DNA from: Fragilariopsis cylindrus CCMP1102
Taxonomy: Eukaryota > Bacillariophyta > Bacillariophyceae > Bacillariales > Bacillariaceae
Assembly (NCBI GenBank): GCA_900095095.1
Contig: FMBT01000389.1
Location: 62,001 to 126,000, forward strand
Reading direction: 5' to 3'
Length of the DNA stretch: 64,000 nucleotides
The translations under genes and the position numbers were made by a program. Below, piece by piece: positions 54,770 to 64,000 of the stretch (position 1 is the first letter of the stretch; each line of letters starts with the position of its first letter). The notes under the pieces are model-generated. The model saw only the letters and a program-made list of their open reading frames with translations, did no database searches and was not told the DNA's origin.

Positions 54770-55672
54770 CTATGATCTAACAGCAGTTGTTGTATCCTCG
54801 TCACCAGACGATTCATCATCATCATCATCAACAACAACAGCCGAATTATCATCCTTACCATTAGAATCATCATCCTTTCCAGACGAATCATCATCACCAG
54901 TTGAATCATCATCACCAGACGAGTCATCATCCTTTTTATTCGAATCATCACCTTTACTAATTGAATCATCGTCACCAGACGAATCGTCATCCTTATTAGT
55001 TGAAGCAGAAGTGGAATCAGATGTACTGCCATCAGTAGGTGGAGAAGTGGATGCACCATCATCATCATTATTATTTGTCTTCCTCTTCTTCTTCCCTTCA
55101 ATATCTTCGATTTCAATAATCTTCTTCCTGTTACTATTCTTGACGATGGAAAGATTGTTCTTTTCTTTCTTTTCATTCTTCTTCTTCTGATTACTATTAT
55201 TGTTAGGGTTTTCTTTTTTTGTTTTCTTCTTCTTCTTCAGAGTCGCATCATATTTTTCTTTGTTTATGAGAGTCTTCGATATTATTTTGCCCTTCTTTTG
55301 GGTAGTAGTAGTACTTGTAGAAGTTGGGATAATTCTTGTTTTTGCGGCTCTACTACTTGCACTAGTACTTGTTGTACTCGTACTTGCACTAGTAGTAGTA
55401 GTCCGCCCTCTAACTTTATTAATTGGCATCTCCCTCTCAGCAGGTGGAGGACCCCATAGACGATAATTTTCATTTTGTTTCATTTGAACTAGTACTTCAT
55501 CTTGTTCGTAATTAGGCCGTTCTAATTTCATTAGTACCAAGATAGTACATATGATACAAATTCCAATTGTTGCAAAGACACAAAATAATAAATTTGATGC
55601 ACGAAAAGAAGAGGACCTGGAACTACTCCTTGAACTACTTCGAACATCACTCATACTCTTCCGACCAAACAT
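54770..55672 (-). CDS. Single-pass membrane protein with Ser/Asp repeats
   Basis: 300 residues from the ATG at 55672 (MFGRKSMSDV). A Ser/Arg N-terminus leads to one membrane helix at about residues 28-48 (LLFCVFATIGICIICTILVLM), then a Thr/Ser-rich stretch, a Lys/Asn-rich block (KKKKKTKKENPNN) and a C-terminal run of DDSSGDDDS-type repeats. Alternating strongly basic and strongly acidic Ser-rich blocks outside a membrane recall proteins associated with diatom silica or cell-surface matrix, but that is only an analogy. Unknown function. Confidence 0.6.
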   Translation of the reverse strand: MFGRKSMSDVRSSSRSSSRSSSFRASNLLFCVFATIGICIICTILVLMKLERPNYEQDEVLVQMKQNENYRLWGPPPAEREMPINKVRGRTTTTSASTSTTSTSASSRAAKTRIIPTSTSTTTTQKKGKIISKTLINKEKYDATLKKKKKTKKENPNNNSNQKKKNEKKEKNNLSIVKNSNRKKIIEIEDIEGKKKRKTNNNDDDGASTSPPTDGSTSDSTSASTNKDDDSSGDDDSISKGDDSNKKDDDSSGDDDSTGDDDSSGKDDDSNGKDDNSAVVVDDDDDESSGDEDTTTAVRS

Positions 55673-55766
55673 AGTGACGAGCAACTTTTGTTGTTTCGGT
55701 GATTGATTGATTGATTGATTGATTGATTATTTTATGTCTTTCTTTGTAATCGAAAAGGAACAAGAG

Positions 55767-55807
<41 letters not shown>

Positions 55808-56388
55808 CGTGATTTTTACGAATGCTAGCTAACTTAATCTAATAGTAGAACGCGAAGGAAAATGAATCTATCGAATCAATCAAATCAATCAAGAATTATC
55901 TTCAAATCATCAAAGCAAGCGATACGAGCTGTTACAGGCAGTGCACGCACGTACAGTAACAAACCGACGTAAAGCTCACTTTCCTCCTTTAATTAATTAA
56001 CCAAGCACACCGCCCATCAATCCGCATGAATCAATTGTTCTTCGCCTATTAAATTAAGTCGAGTCAGTCAAGCTTTCCATCACGCATTGCAACCGTGACG
56101 AAACGAACGAAAAATCGGTCGTGAATGTTTTTTTTTCTAATTTTTTTCTTTATGTTCAAATGTTGTTAGTTATCTAAAATCGAACTTCATCGTATTGAGT
56201 ATCAATCATTTACAAGTATATGATTGAGAACACAAAATACCGAATATCGCACTGTACCAGAAAGTACCGAATACTGTACCGTGAGTACTGTACCAGATTG
56301 ATGTTACACATCAGTAACATACTTGTCGTAGGACAAAACTTGCCAGGTACTGTACAACACAATAACAGACAATATTGAATTATTAAAG
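55673..56388. promoter_or_regulatory. Divergent intergenic region with microsatellites and TACTGTACC copies
   Basis: Tandem GATT repeats (about 55702-55727) and a GT/GA tract (about 55769-55804) lie near the left gene. A cluster of (A/C)CTGTACC and GTACCG sites lies at 56251-56301, about 100 bases before the right gene. Confidence 0.45.
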
Positions 56389-57408
56389 ATGAGAAAGTAC
56401 GCTTCTTCCAGTGCCGATACGACTATTGGCTGTTCTATATTGTCAGCAGCATATACTCGTCAGAATGGAGACACAGAAGACGCAGTAATAGAAGAAGGAT
56501 TGTTGTCGTTGCCTTCTACTAACAACCGTGATAGTAATTTCGGTGGTACTACAAGTAATAATCGAATAAGTTATAGGAATAGGAATAATAATAATATTAA
56601 TGATAATGATCTTCAAATACCAATCTTCGAGAATATTCCATCGACTTTATTTTTGGTGGAGAAACAACAACAACAATTGCATGCCGATTCTTTAGACGAC
56701 GATGATGAAGATGATGCTAACGATGATGACGATGACGAGAAGAAACCACGAACGTTACCGATAACACAGATCAATTGGGAGGCATATTGTAAGACAGGAA
56801 ATAAAGCATCATTTGTTTGGTTATTGTGCCTATTCACAATGTTGGGACTTGTTATTCAACAAGCTTCATCATTGAACACGTCGTCGTCGTCGTCGTCGTC
56901 GTCTGATACTTCTAACATGCGCACAATAACAAGTCCACAACTACTAGTAGTAGGAAGAGAAAGAAAAATGATTGAAACATCGATCAGTGCTGATGATAAT
57001 CTATCATCACCCCTCACCGGCAAGAAAAACTCAAATAATGTTGCAACTACGACGTCAACAGCAACAACAACAATAGCTACTACAACAATCGAAACAAGTC
57101 CAACATCTACTAATTCATCAAATAATGAACAACAACAAATGATCGGTATTGACGACGACGACAAGCGAAATTCTACTACTGCTACTGCTACTGCTACTGC
57201 TACTATGGTTAGTAACTCCGATGATCAAAATAAGCAATCGAATAATACTGCGATATCATCATCCCTTAACAGTAATGACATCCAACATCATACTACATCA
57301 TCATTAGATGACACAACCAGTATTCTACCATTGGTAGTAACAGCCACTACTACTACTACTACTACTACTAATACTGCTGACATTAGTAATGGTACACAAA
57401 CAATATAA
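56389..57408 (+). CDS. Single-pass membrane protein, Ser/Thr-rich, unknown
   Basis: 339 residues, single exon. An N-terminal cytosolic-type region with Asn and Asp runs, a short block ITQINWEAYCKTGNKASF, one membrane helix at about residues 142-158 (VWLLCLFTMLGLVIQQ), then a long Ser/Thr/Asn-rich ectodomain coded partly by trinucleotide repeats. The ectodomain could be heavily O-glycosylated. No domain recognised. Confidence 0.55.
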   Translation: MRKYASSSADTTIGCSILSAAYTRQNGDTEDAVIEEGLLSLPSTNNRDSNFGGTTSNNRISYRNRNNNNINDNDLQIPIFENIPSTLFLVEKQQQQLHADSLDDDDEDDANDDDDDEKKPRTLPITQINWEAYCKTGNKASFVWLLCLFTMLGLVIQQASSLNTSSSSSSSSDTSNMRTITSPQLLVVGRERKMIETSISADDNLSSPLTGKKNSNNVATTTSTATTTIATTTIETSPTSTNSSNNEQQQMIGIDDDDKRNSTTATATATATMVSNSDDQNKQSNNTAISSSLNSNDIQHHTTSSLDDTTSILPLVVTATTTTTTTTNTADISNGTQTI

Positions 57409-57533
57409 TATAAGGATTCCCGACATCACCGGTGGCTGGGTCCGTCTAAAATGCGCAAACAAAAGGGATATGTCAATCTGTCTGGTCTATATTATAAATG
57501 TAGAGGGTGCGCAATGAACGCAACACACACACA

Positions 57534-57570
<37 letters not shown>

Positions 57571-58112
57571 CTGACTGCATTGACAGTGGCGGAGATTTTT
57601 TCTCTATGGCAATTAATCAACTAACGACGATAATAGAACGCAGGTAGATCTTGCGGTTGGTATAGAAGAGGGGATCGTGTTGAGGTTGTAATTCTTTCTA
57701 ACAAGAGAGAGAGCAAGAGAGAGCTAGCATGTCGCGGGTGAAAATAATAGCATGCGTGGCTTGAACCAATATTTGCTAAGTTTTCCACCATTATCGCTAC
57801 ATTACTGTATTCTGTGTGCTACTTGTACTTCAACATATGGCATCCTTAACACTGTGTATAAGGAATATTGTAATCGTTTCTATTAATAATTTACAAATAC
57901 GTTTTTTTTGGTTATACCCCATCAATAGCAAATTATTTAATATATTGAGTAGTATTGTATTTTGTCTACCGAATAACATGAATACGACTTTTTTTTAAAA
58001 TTGAATTGAGATCACACACAAAATTGACTGTCAATGCACATATCATATGACATTGTTTGCATAAATGATACAGTACAGTACAGCACAGTACAGTAAAATA
58101 TAAACTTCTATT
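57409..58112. other. Intergenic with (CA)n microsatellite
   Basis: A CA tract spans about 57522-57567. Short ACAGTAC repeats lie at about 58071-58096. No gene seen. Confidence 0.55.
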
Positions 58113-58601
58113 TTATCCTTCAGCTCTCCATTCACCTCCACGACAACAGAAAGCAACTTCTCGATCACATCCAGCTAGTAAAGGATGTTCGAAGTAAAAT
58201 ACTGCCTTCGTAATTTGGTCCCCTTCTATCCGATCAACTCCTTTACCACATCGTATGGCAGCAATTTCTGAGATCAAATTTGTCCAATGAGTTTCCGCTT
58301 CAAATGCTGTTGTTAAATCTTGTAAATACAGATTAGCATCCATTTCTGATAAATCTAATGGAACAAATTCTTTGACAAATCCTGCACGATTATTCTCCAT
58401 TCCATGTTTCGTTAATGTTTCCAATTTCGCCTGTAATGATGCTGACTTGGTTTGTAATAATTCCACGTTGGAAGGTCCATCGGATGGATAAAATATTATA
58501 GGAGCAGCCGCAACCGCAGCCGCAACTACTGCCGGTTGTGATGACGTTGATGGACCTTTTCGTGGCTGTTGCCCATTTTGTTGTTTGCTTTTCTTCCCCA
58601 T
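58113..58601 (-). CDS. Conserved-looking small protein, unknown
   Basis: 162 residues, single exon. A basic, Gln/Pro-rich start (MGKKSKQQNGQQPRKG) is followed by an Ala-rich linker and a compact mixed alpha/beta region: FYPSDGPSNVELLQTKSASL, FVKEFVPLDLS, LYLQDLTTAFEAETHW, IAAIRCGKGVDRI and FYFEHPLLAGCDREV. The balanced composition and absence of repeats argue for a real gene. I do not recognise a family. Confidence 0.6.
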   Translation of the reverse strand: MGKKSKQQNGQQPRKGPSTSSQPAVVAAAVAAAPIIFYPSDGPSNVELLQTKSASLQAKLETLTKHGMENNRAGFVKEFVPLDLSEMDANLYLQDLTTAFEAETHWTNLISEIAAIRCGKGVDRIEGDQITKAVFYFEHPLLAGCDREVAFCCRGGEWRAEG

Positions 58602-59046
58602 GGTTGAAATATGATACTACTACTACTACTATTACTCTTGCTCGCTTACGGTTTCTCTGTTACTAGGCCTTCTAGTATGTGTTTATCGTGTTCAGAATTT
58701 GAAATTGTAGCACATTGTTTATTTATTTTGTCACTAAAAAAAATGTGTGGCTTTCGCTGCACGACTGGATTTGGCGCGACACAAAAAATTCTACCATGCA
58801 ATGCATTTGCTACTAGCTAGAACAACTAGAAAGTAGTGAACTATCATCACCTAAACCCCAAAAGGGAAAGCACATATGGTGTAATGGAACAAATATAGTA
58901 GATTAGATGTATATAAGTGGTTAATAAAGTAGCAATTAGTCGTAGTATGTAATAGATCTGTAGTTCGAGTCGGTGATGAGTAGGAGAGGGGAAGGAGGAA
59001 AAGAGACCGTGAAAGGAAATTGAATTGTACTTTAGTACGAATCAAT
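58602..59046. other. Intergenic, no gene seen
   Basis: About 445 bases between two genes on the same strand. It begins with a (TAC)n-like tract at about 58616-58632. Confidence 0.5.
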
Positions 59047-59999
59047 CTACAAGATTTGTTTTGCCCCTTTACTTTTCTTTAATTTCTTTCGTTTCTTTCG
59101 GAAAAGTGGAACGGTTCTAGGTTGGTTTCTTTTTCGTTGCACGTATCTTGGCGAGTCAAAACCACCCAATGGATCCCGTTCGGTTCGAATACGGGACAGT
59201 GCCTCGGCGTGTTCAACGTAGACACGAGTTTCGTAGTTCGGAATGCGCATGGATGGATTATTATTTCCATAGATCTGGATGTTAATGGATTGTTGAAAAC
59301 TTTATATTTCAGAAGCGTATCGATATATTCTGATGATTTACTATTTGGCGGAGTATTCCAGACCGCGTTGCAATGAGGGTACCCGGTTGATTCAGGAGCA
59401 ACCTTTAAAGGGGCACCATGAACAAGATGATTCGCATCAAGTTCCTCGCCGTTCTCGAGTAGTTCATGAATGGTCTTTCTTTGTAGTTTCCCTAACATCA
59501 GACCCCCAGTTCCCATACCTACAGTTTCGCTACTTAAACCAAGAGCAGAAATATTTGGAAACAAATTTGCCTGTTCGAAAAAAGATGCAACCACTGATGA
59601 TGGTAGCAGTCATTTTCGATCTACAAAACTTTTGGGTTTCTTTGCTTCCTTGAGTATTGCTTCGATCACCTCATGTACGTAGCAAGTCTCTTCTGATATA
59701 AAGTTGATGAAAGGTAAGTCTGGAATTGGACTGAAGCAGTATCTATCATCCAAACGAAGATCCTGGCAAATATTAAATTTTCTAGCAGTACCACCAAGCG
59801 AAAGCGGAAACGTGTCGACTGTAAACCATAAACGACATGTCACAATTGCTTGTGCCTCTACGTAGATTGATAGCCATTTTGTTGCTAGTAAATTTGTTTA
59901 ATATTTATCATGCAAAATGCACGAAAAAAGTGAATCAATCGTTTAACTCACCGGCAAGAGTATCAACTTGTGCAGTAACCAGTCCAAATTGAGGAGAGG
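59047..59999 (-). pseudogene. Damaged unknown gene: no start, in-frame TGA, one frame break
   Basis: A 67-nt intron (59885-59951, GTGAGT...ACTAG) joins TSPQFGLVTAQVDTLA to ATKWLSIYVEAQAIVTCRLWF. The frame continues through GGTARKFNICQDLRLDDRYCF and CYVHEVIEAILKEAKKPKSF, meets TGA at 59610-59612, then stays open in the same frame with VVASFFEQANLFPNISALGL and LVHGAPLKVAPE. A break near 59265 in an A-run leads into PNYETRVYVEHAEALSRI and a basic end FRKKRKKLKKSKGAKQIL. No ATG is visible upstream. It may be a pseudogene, or a gene whose first exon and some bases are wrong in the assembly. Family not recognised. Confidence 0.5.
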
Positions 60000-60006
60000 T
60001 TCTTAC

Positions 60007-62038
60007 TTACACAATTGTATCGTCTTCTTGAGACGAAGAATCGTCATCACCATAATCGCCACTGCCACCACCGCCAGGACTACTCTCACCGAATGGACGA
60101 TCTTCTTTATTTTTACCCCATCCCCAATTTGGAACTTTTTCAAGTGCATCGATTCGCGTTTGTGACATTGCTAATGATGTACCATTCACTCGGTTACGGT
60201 ATTCACGACGCCTGCGTCAGTATAGAAATCGATTTCGATTGAAAAGAAAACGGATGATTTTTTTTCGTTTAGTAAAAAGAAGAATGTAGTAAAACAATTA
60301 AAAAATGATTGCTTCAAGTACTTGTAGAACTGATATTACTTACTGCCGTTGTGTCCATTCTGCCAACGTTCGATCTAGAACTGAAGCAACATTACAATGT
60401 TTGTATTTTTCTTGATATTTACATAATTGTCCGTACTTTTCGTACCATGCACTTTCAATGCGATTCCAAACAAAATCAAGTTCATTCAATAACAGAATTT
60501 TATGATAAGTTAATTTCCCATCTTTGAAATTATTACGTCTGTGTCAATATAAATTTAAATATAAGTATAAGTATAAGTATAAATATAAATGTAAATATCG
60601 ATTTTGTTTTAAAAGAAAGAAAACAGATGGAAGTGTTTGGTTAGCAGATAAAGAAAATTCAATAAACAGAAAAAATACGACTACATTGTACTTGTAGTAC
60701 TAGCATTACTTACTGTCGTTTTACCCATCCAGATAATTTCTTATTAGGATTCGATCGTAGTACATTAGAATTTCCATGTGTATGATAAAATTCTACAAGT
60801 TGATCATAATTCGCTTTCCATTGAGCTTCATTTTGAACTATATGTTCATATGGGGAACCGCCAGGAATCGTGACCTTGACCTTTTTGATTTTCTTCCCCT
60901 TCTCAACGGTCGTCGTCGTAGTAGTAATAGTAGTAGCACCATCAGTATTCTTCGTCTTTTTCTTCTTTTTCTTTTTCTTCATCGCGATGGAGTTTGTTCT
61001 CTCCTTGGCAATCATATTATTGGTGATATAAGTATCAATTTCTGTTCTGGATTTTTTCTTTGGGACTCTATCATCATCAACTGCAAATGTAATACCATCA
61101 TAATCGATATCATCAGGATTGGAATAATAAGTAGGAGAATCGTTGTGGTATTGTTTCTGCTCTTCTTCTTCTTCTTCTTGTTGTTCTTGTTCTTGTTGAT
61201 GCTGTTGATGCTGTTGATGCTGTTGATGCTGTTGATGATGTTGATGATGTTGATGATGCTGTTGTTGTGATGCTCCAGCCGATGGAAATGGTGGTGGTGG
61301 TGACAGTGGTGGTGGTGGATATACTACTATCCGTGGCGCTGCATGTACTACCTGCGGTGATACTACTTGCGATAATAACGGTGGCCTATCATTATTTGGT
61401 AGGATGATTCTATTTATTCCAATCGCTTCGGCTAGGTTTGATGTATTATTTGCTAGAGCATCGGAGTGCCACTGTACTGATTTTGCCTTCGCTATCAATG
61501 CTATTGCTGTTGCTATTTCTGCTAATAATAACTCCTCTCCACGTCCAGCTTCTGCAACAGCAACTGCTGATTCTGCTGCTCCCATACATTCTCCTGTATT
61601 ATCAGAAAAAATTAATGTATCGTCCTTGATGATATTGCTGTTGTCGTTGTTGCTGCCATATATGTAGGCGTTACTATTGTTATTGCCATTGTTATCTTCT
61701 ACTGCTCCCGTACATTCTCCTGTATTATTATGAAACATTAATGTATTATCCTTGATGATATTGTTGCCATTGTTTGCGGATGCGTTACTATTACTATTAC
61801 TATTATTATTGTTACCATTATTATTGCCGTTGCCGTGATTACTATTATTATGTTTCGAACTACTACTATTACTACTATTCATCATATTATGAATTATTCC
61901 AGCTGCTGTGATATTATCACTACTATTGTACATAGTAGAGTCTATTTGATTTTGTTGTTCCGGGTAATTATGGATGTACATTTTTGCTTCCGGATAGTGT
62001 TTATCACTATCATCGTCATTATCGTCATTATCGTCATT

Positions 62039-62073
<35 letters not shown>

Positions 62074-62752
62074 CGCTATTGTTATTATTACCATCGTCAT
62101 CGTCATCACTATTATTACCAGCATTATCGTTATCATTACCATCGTCATCGTCCTCACTATTATTACCAGCATCATCATCATCGTCGCTATCGTTATGATC
62201 GCTATCGTCCTTAGTAGTAGTTTCTTCGGTCTGGTTTTCACGAGCCGCTACTGCCGCGAAAAAACGCAACGGTGAATAGAGAGACATGTACGGATGATTA
62301 TTATTATTATCGTCGTTATCATTATTATTATTATTATTATTATCCTCTTGCTCTTGTTCTTGTTCCTGTTCTTGTTCTTTTGTAATAGTATCATCCACGT
62401 AATTATCTTCTTCTTCTTCTTCTTCAACGCCGTCAGCTGTAGAAGAAGACGTAGTAAATTTACTAATATTATCGGTATTAAAATTAGTATTATTAGTAGA
62501 AGAATTATCACTCATAATAGATGACACAATAGTGACTGTGGCGGTTGTTTCGGTAACATGCTGCTGCTGCTGCTGCTGCGTATTTAAATCATCTGCATCT
62601 TCATCTTCATCTTCCTTTGCTTCATATAAGACTTCAGCCTTCCGTTTTTTCTTTGTACCACGACTACGAGTGTAGTGCAAATGCTTTTGTTTACCGATAC
62701 CGGCAATTGCTGATTTAAAATTATTACTATTGGCACTACTACTCATACTCAT
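60007..62752 (-). CDS. Helicase-associated (HA) domain protein 2
   Basis: Exons 60714-62752, 60344-60538 and 60007-60211 give about 812 residues. The first 600 residues are low complexity: Asp/Asn runs, a duplicated NIIKD(N/D)TL-F-NTGEC block, and HHQ/HQQ 9-bp repeats. The HA modules follow at the 3' end: WKANYDQLVEFYHTHGNSNV...GWVKRQ|RNNFKDGKLT, then FVWNRIESAWYEKYGQL...LAEWTQRQ|RREYRNRV. Both introns interrupt the same codon (CA|R of the Q-R motif, phase 2) and their sequences are similar, so exon and intron were duplicated together. Probable nucleic-acid-associated protein by domain; function unproven. Confidence 0.75.
60212..60713 (-). repeat. Paralogous introns of HA protein 2
   Basis: Intron 1 (60539-60713, 175 nt) and intron 2 (60212-60343, 132 nt) share GTAAGTAAT, C(T)AGT(A/T)CTACAAGTAC, CCGTTTTCTTT-like and AAATCGATWT blocks and end ACTGACGCAG/ATTGACACAG. 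Intron 1 also has a TAAGTA hexamer array (about 60557-60596). Confidence 0.75.
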
Positions 62753-63575
62753 GTTGTTGCTGTTGTTGTTGTTGTTTGTTGTTGTCAGTCTTCAAATCAA
62801 ATGTTAGTACAAGAGTATTGATGTTGTTACTTGTACTACTGTATTAGTTGTTCTTATTATTTTTTGCTGTTCGTTCAATTTATTGAGTCAACTTTTATTA
62901 TGTGAAGATGTGAAGTTTTTGTACCTTGTAGGGGACGGGGGCCTCTCACACGTTTATGACCGCAGTCGGCTGTCAATAGAGCATATAATTTATAGGTCAG
63001 GTTTTCTGCTCTTGCTTTTTAATCTCTCTGAAAGACCGAGACATGGTACCATTAGTACGTATGTATTGTATCATAAACTTATATACTGAAGTAGGAATTT
63101 CGGTTCATATTTTTATAATATTTGAAAATAGAATCTCCGTCCGCTAAGCCTGAATCACACGGGTTCAAAACTTCGTTTTTTGTAAGTACAGTAATTTCCA
63201 AGCGTGCGGTATTCATTAAGTAAATAAAAATTGTTATACACGTTCGACGTCGCACGGGCGTTCGTTCTCAATTAAATTTCAAATGGCGCCTACAGTAAAG
63301 GAGAACTAAAACAAATCTAAGCAGATACCTTATAAATAAAGGGCAGGAACCGATATTCGCCAAAAAAGAATTCAAAAATGCATACTCAGTACAATATGTG
63401 CTGTCATATGATTGTTACATGAAACAAGACATTGAACAAATAGTACCGTAGAAGATCACTAACCACGAATCATCGAGATGAACTTGGAACGACCACATGC
63501 CATGATACCCTGCTCGATGAAAAAATGAGATCATAGATATCAGCAGCACGAGCATTACATGATATGAACAATTTA
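62753..63575. promoter_or_regulatory. Divergent intergenic region
   Basis: About 820 bases between HA protein 2 and the secreted-protein gene. It starts with a (TTG)n tract in the HA leader. Short open frames here (for example 62883-63089) have no domain. A TGGCGCC motif lies near 63284. Confidence 0.4.
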
Positions 63576-64000
63576 ATGACAATGGCTCGTTCCAAACCAT
63601 CATCGACGACGATGGTGCTGTTATTCCGCACTGTATTGTTGGTTCTACTCTTCTGTAGCAGCACGATTAGTGTAGATATAATGCCATCCTGTCGTGAACT
63701 AGAAGGAACAACAGAAGTATCAACAGAGAAATTCCTCGATATAATGCCATCCTGTCGTGAACTAGAAGGAACAACAGAAGTATCAGCAGAGAAATTCCTC
63801 GATTTGTTTTTAGATGCATACAAAGAAACAGTCAACGAGGTTGTTAACTTACAGACCAGTGTTTGGAATTGCATTCCCTCGTACATTCATTTCGAGGATA
63901 GCAAGGCTGAAGGTATTTGTGATTATATCAAAAGCAACATTCCGACATTTGAAAGACGACGGGCAACTGCTGAGGCAAACAATATAAGTACAAAATTCGT
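63576..64000 (+). CDS. Secreted protein, 5' part only, with 21-codon tandem repeat
   Basis: Open to the right edge with no stop. It begins MTMARSKPSSTTMVLLF and has a hydrophobic signal peptide (VLLFRTVLLVLLFCSSTIS). Two 21-residue copies follow, each reading DIMPSCRELEGTTEVS(T/A)EKF with a final L. The rest (LDAYKETVNEVVNLQTSVW, YIHFEDSKAEGICDYIKS) is a charged helical domain with Cys residues. Unknown family. Confidence 0.65.
   Translation, partial: MTMARSKPSSTTMVLLFRTVLLVLLFCSSTISVDIMPSCRELEGTTEVSTEKFLDIMPSCRELEGTTEVSAEKFLDLFLDAYKETVNEVVNLQTSVWNCIPSYIHFEDSKAEGICDYIKSNIPTFERRRATAEANNISTKF
63675..63800 (+). repeat. 63-bp exact-frame tandem duplication
   Basis: Copies 63675-63737 and 63738-63800 differ at a single base (TCAACA versus TCAGCA), implying a very recent duplication within the secreted-protein gene. 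Confidence 0.9.

Noticed and set aside
57522-57567. Short-period repeats considered as a CRISPR array
   Set aside because: These are dinucleotide microsatellites without spacers; no CRISPR-like array exists in the window.
59610-59612. Selenocysteine codon as the explanation for the in-frame TGA
   Set aside because: No redox motif around it, and the locus also lacks a start and has a frame break; damage or base error is simpler.
61835-62275. Ile/Val-rich plus-strand frame opposite HA protein 2
   Set aside because: Arises from the reverse complement of Asp/Asn codon repeats; not a membrane protein.
63150-63180. GGGTTCAAAAC considered as a tRNA T-loop
   Set aside because: No matching acceptor and anticodon stems could be built around it; no tRNA gene is supported anywhere in the window.
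63415-63886. Minus-strand open frames at the right edge
   Set aside because: The plus strand has a signal peptide, an in-frame repeat and a continuous frame to the edge; the minus frames are its shadow.

Overview
The window looks like nuclear DNA of a diatom (a photosynthetic stramenopile); genus and species cannot be fixed from it. Supporting signs are: several proteins that start with a signal peptide followed by a Phe-containing cleavage motif of the diatom plastid type (for example VTAFAPS, SSAFPG, VIAFATT); short GT-AG introns, often with GTAAGT or GTACGT donors; two helicase-associated (HA) domain proteins with long Asn/Asp/Gln/Ser tracts; a small secreted protein with an MSMSMS motif; and compact head-to-head and tail-to-tail genes in AT-rich DNA full of microsatellites.

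Layout. 0-7.4 kb: lipocalin (cut by the left edge), a plastid-type ABC transporter that fuses a FetB/UPF0014 permease to its ATPase, a type II membrane glycosyltransferase, and a plastid-type DEAD-box helicase. 7.5-16.6 kb: splicing helicase PRP16, a bZIP factor and an APMAP/strictosidine synthase-like propeller. 16.6-19.4 kb: a gene-poor tract with decayed coding sequence, tandem repeats and two inverted-repeat elements. 19.4-30.6 kb: DNA polymerase alpha catalytic subunit, the MSMSMS protein and a seven-intron ABC1 (UbiB-type) kinase. 31-43 kb: a single-AAA NSF-like ATPase, an HA-domain protein, a CENP-V/GFA-domain protein, a plastid-type unknown with a duplicated intron, a small membrane protein and a RING-H2/ankyrin protein. 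43-55 kb: tRNase Z, GINS subunit PSF2, an ankyrin protein, a tail-anchored unknown, DIB1 of the U5 snRNP and a Ser/Asp-repeat membrane protein. 56-64 kb: two unknowns, a damaged unknown locus, a second HA-domain protein and a secreted protein cut by the right edge.

The genes are mostly independent housekeeping genes. Loose themes are DNA replication (POLA1, PSF2), RNA maturation (PRP16, DIB1, tRNase Z, the DEAD helicase) and plastid function (ABC transporter, ABC1 kinase, DEAD helicase, the 39-kb gene).

Two observations stand out. First, three separate genes (39.0-40.2 kb, 26.9-30.6 kb, 60.0-62.8 kb) each carry a pair of introns that are visibly copies of one another; one of these duplications leaves a 9-nt micro-exon between two 216-nt introns. 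This suggests repeated local intron duplication or introner-like gain. Second, at least fifteen single-base frame breaks, many in or next to short homopolymers, interrupt otherwise well-conserved essential genes (POLA1, PRP16, tRNase Z). They look more like long-read consensus errors than real pseudogenes, so reading frames here should be read across them.
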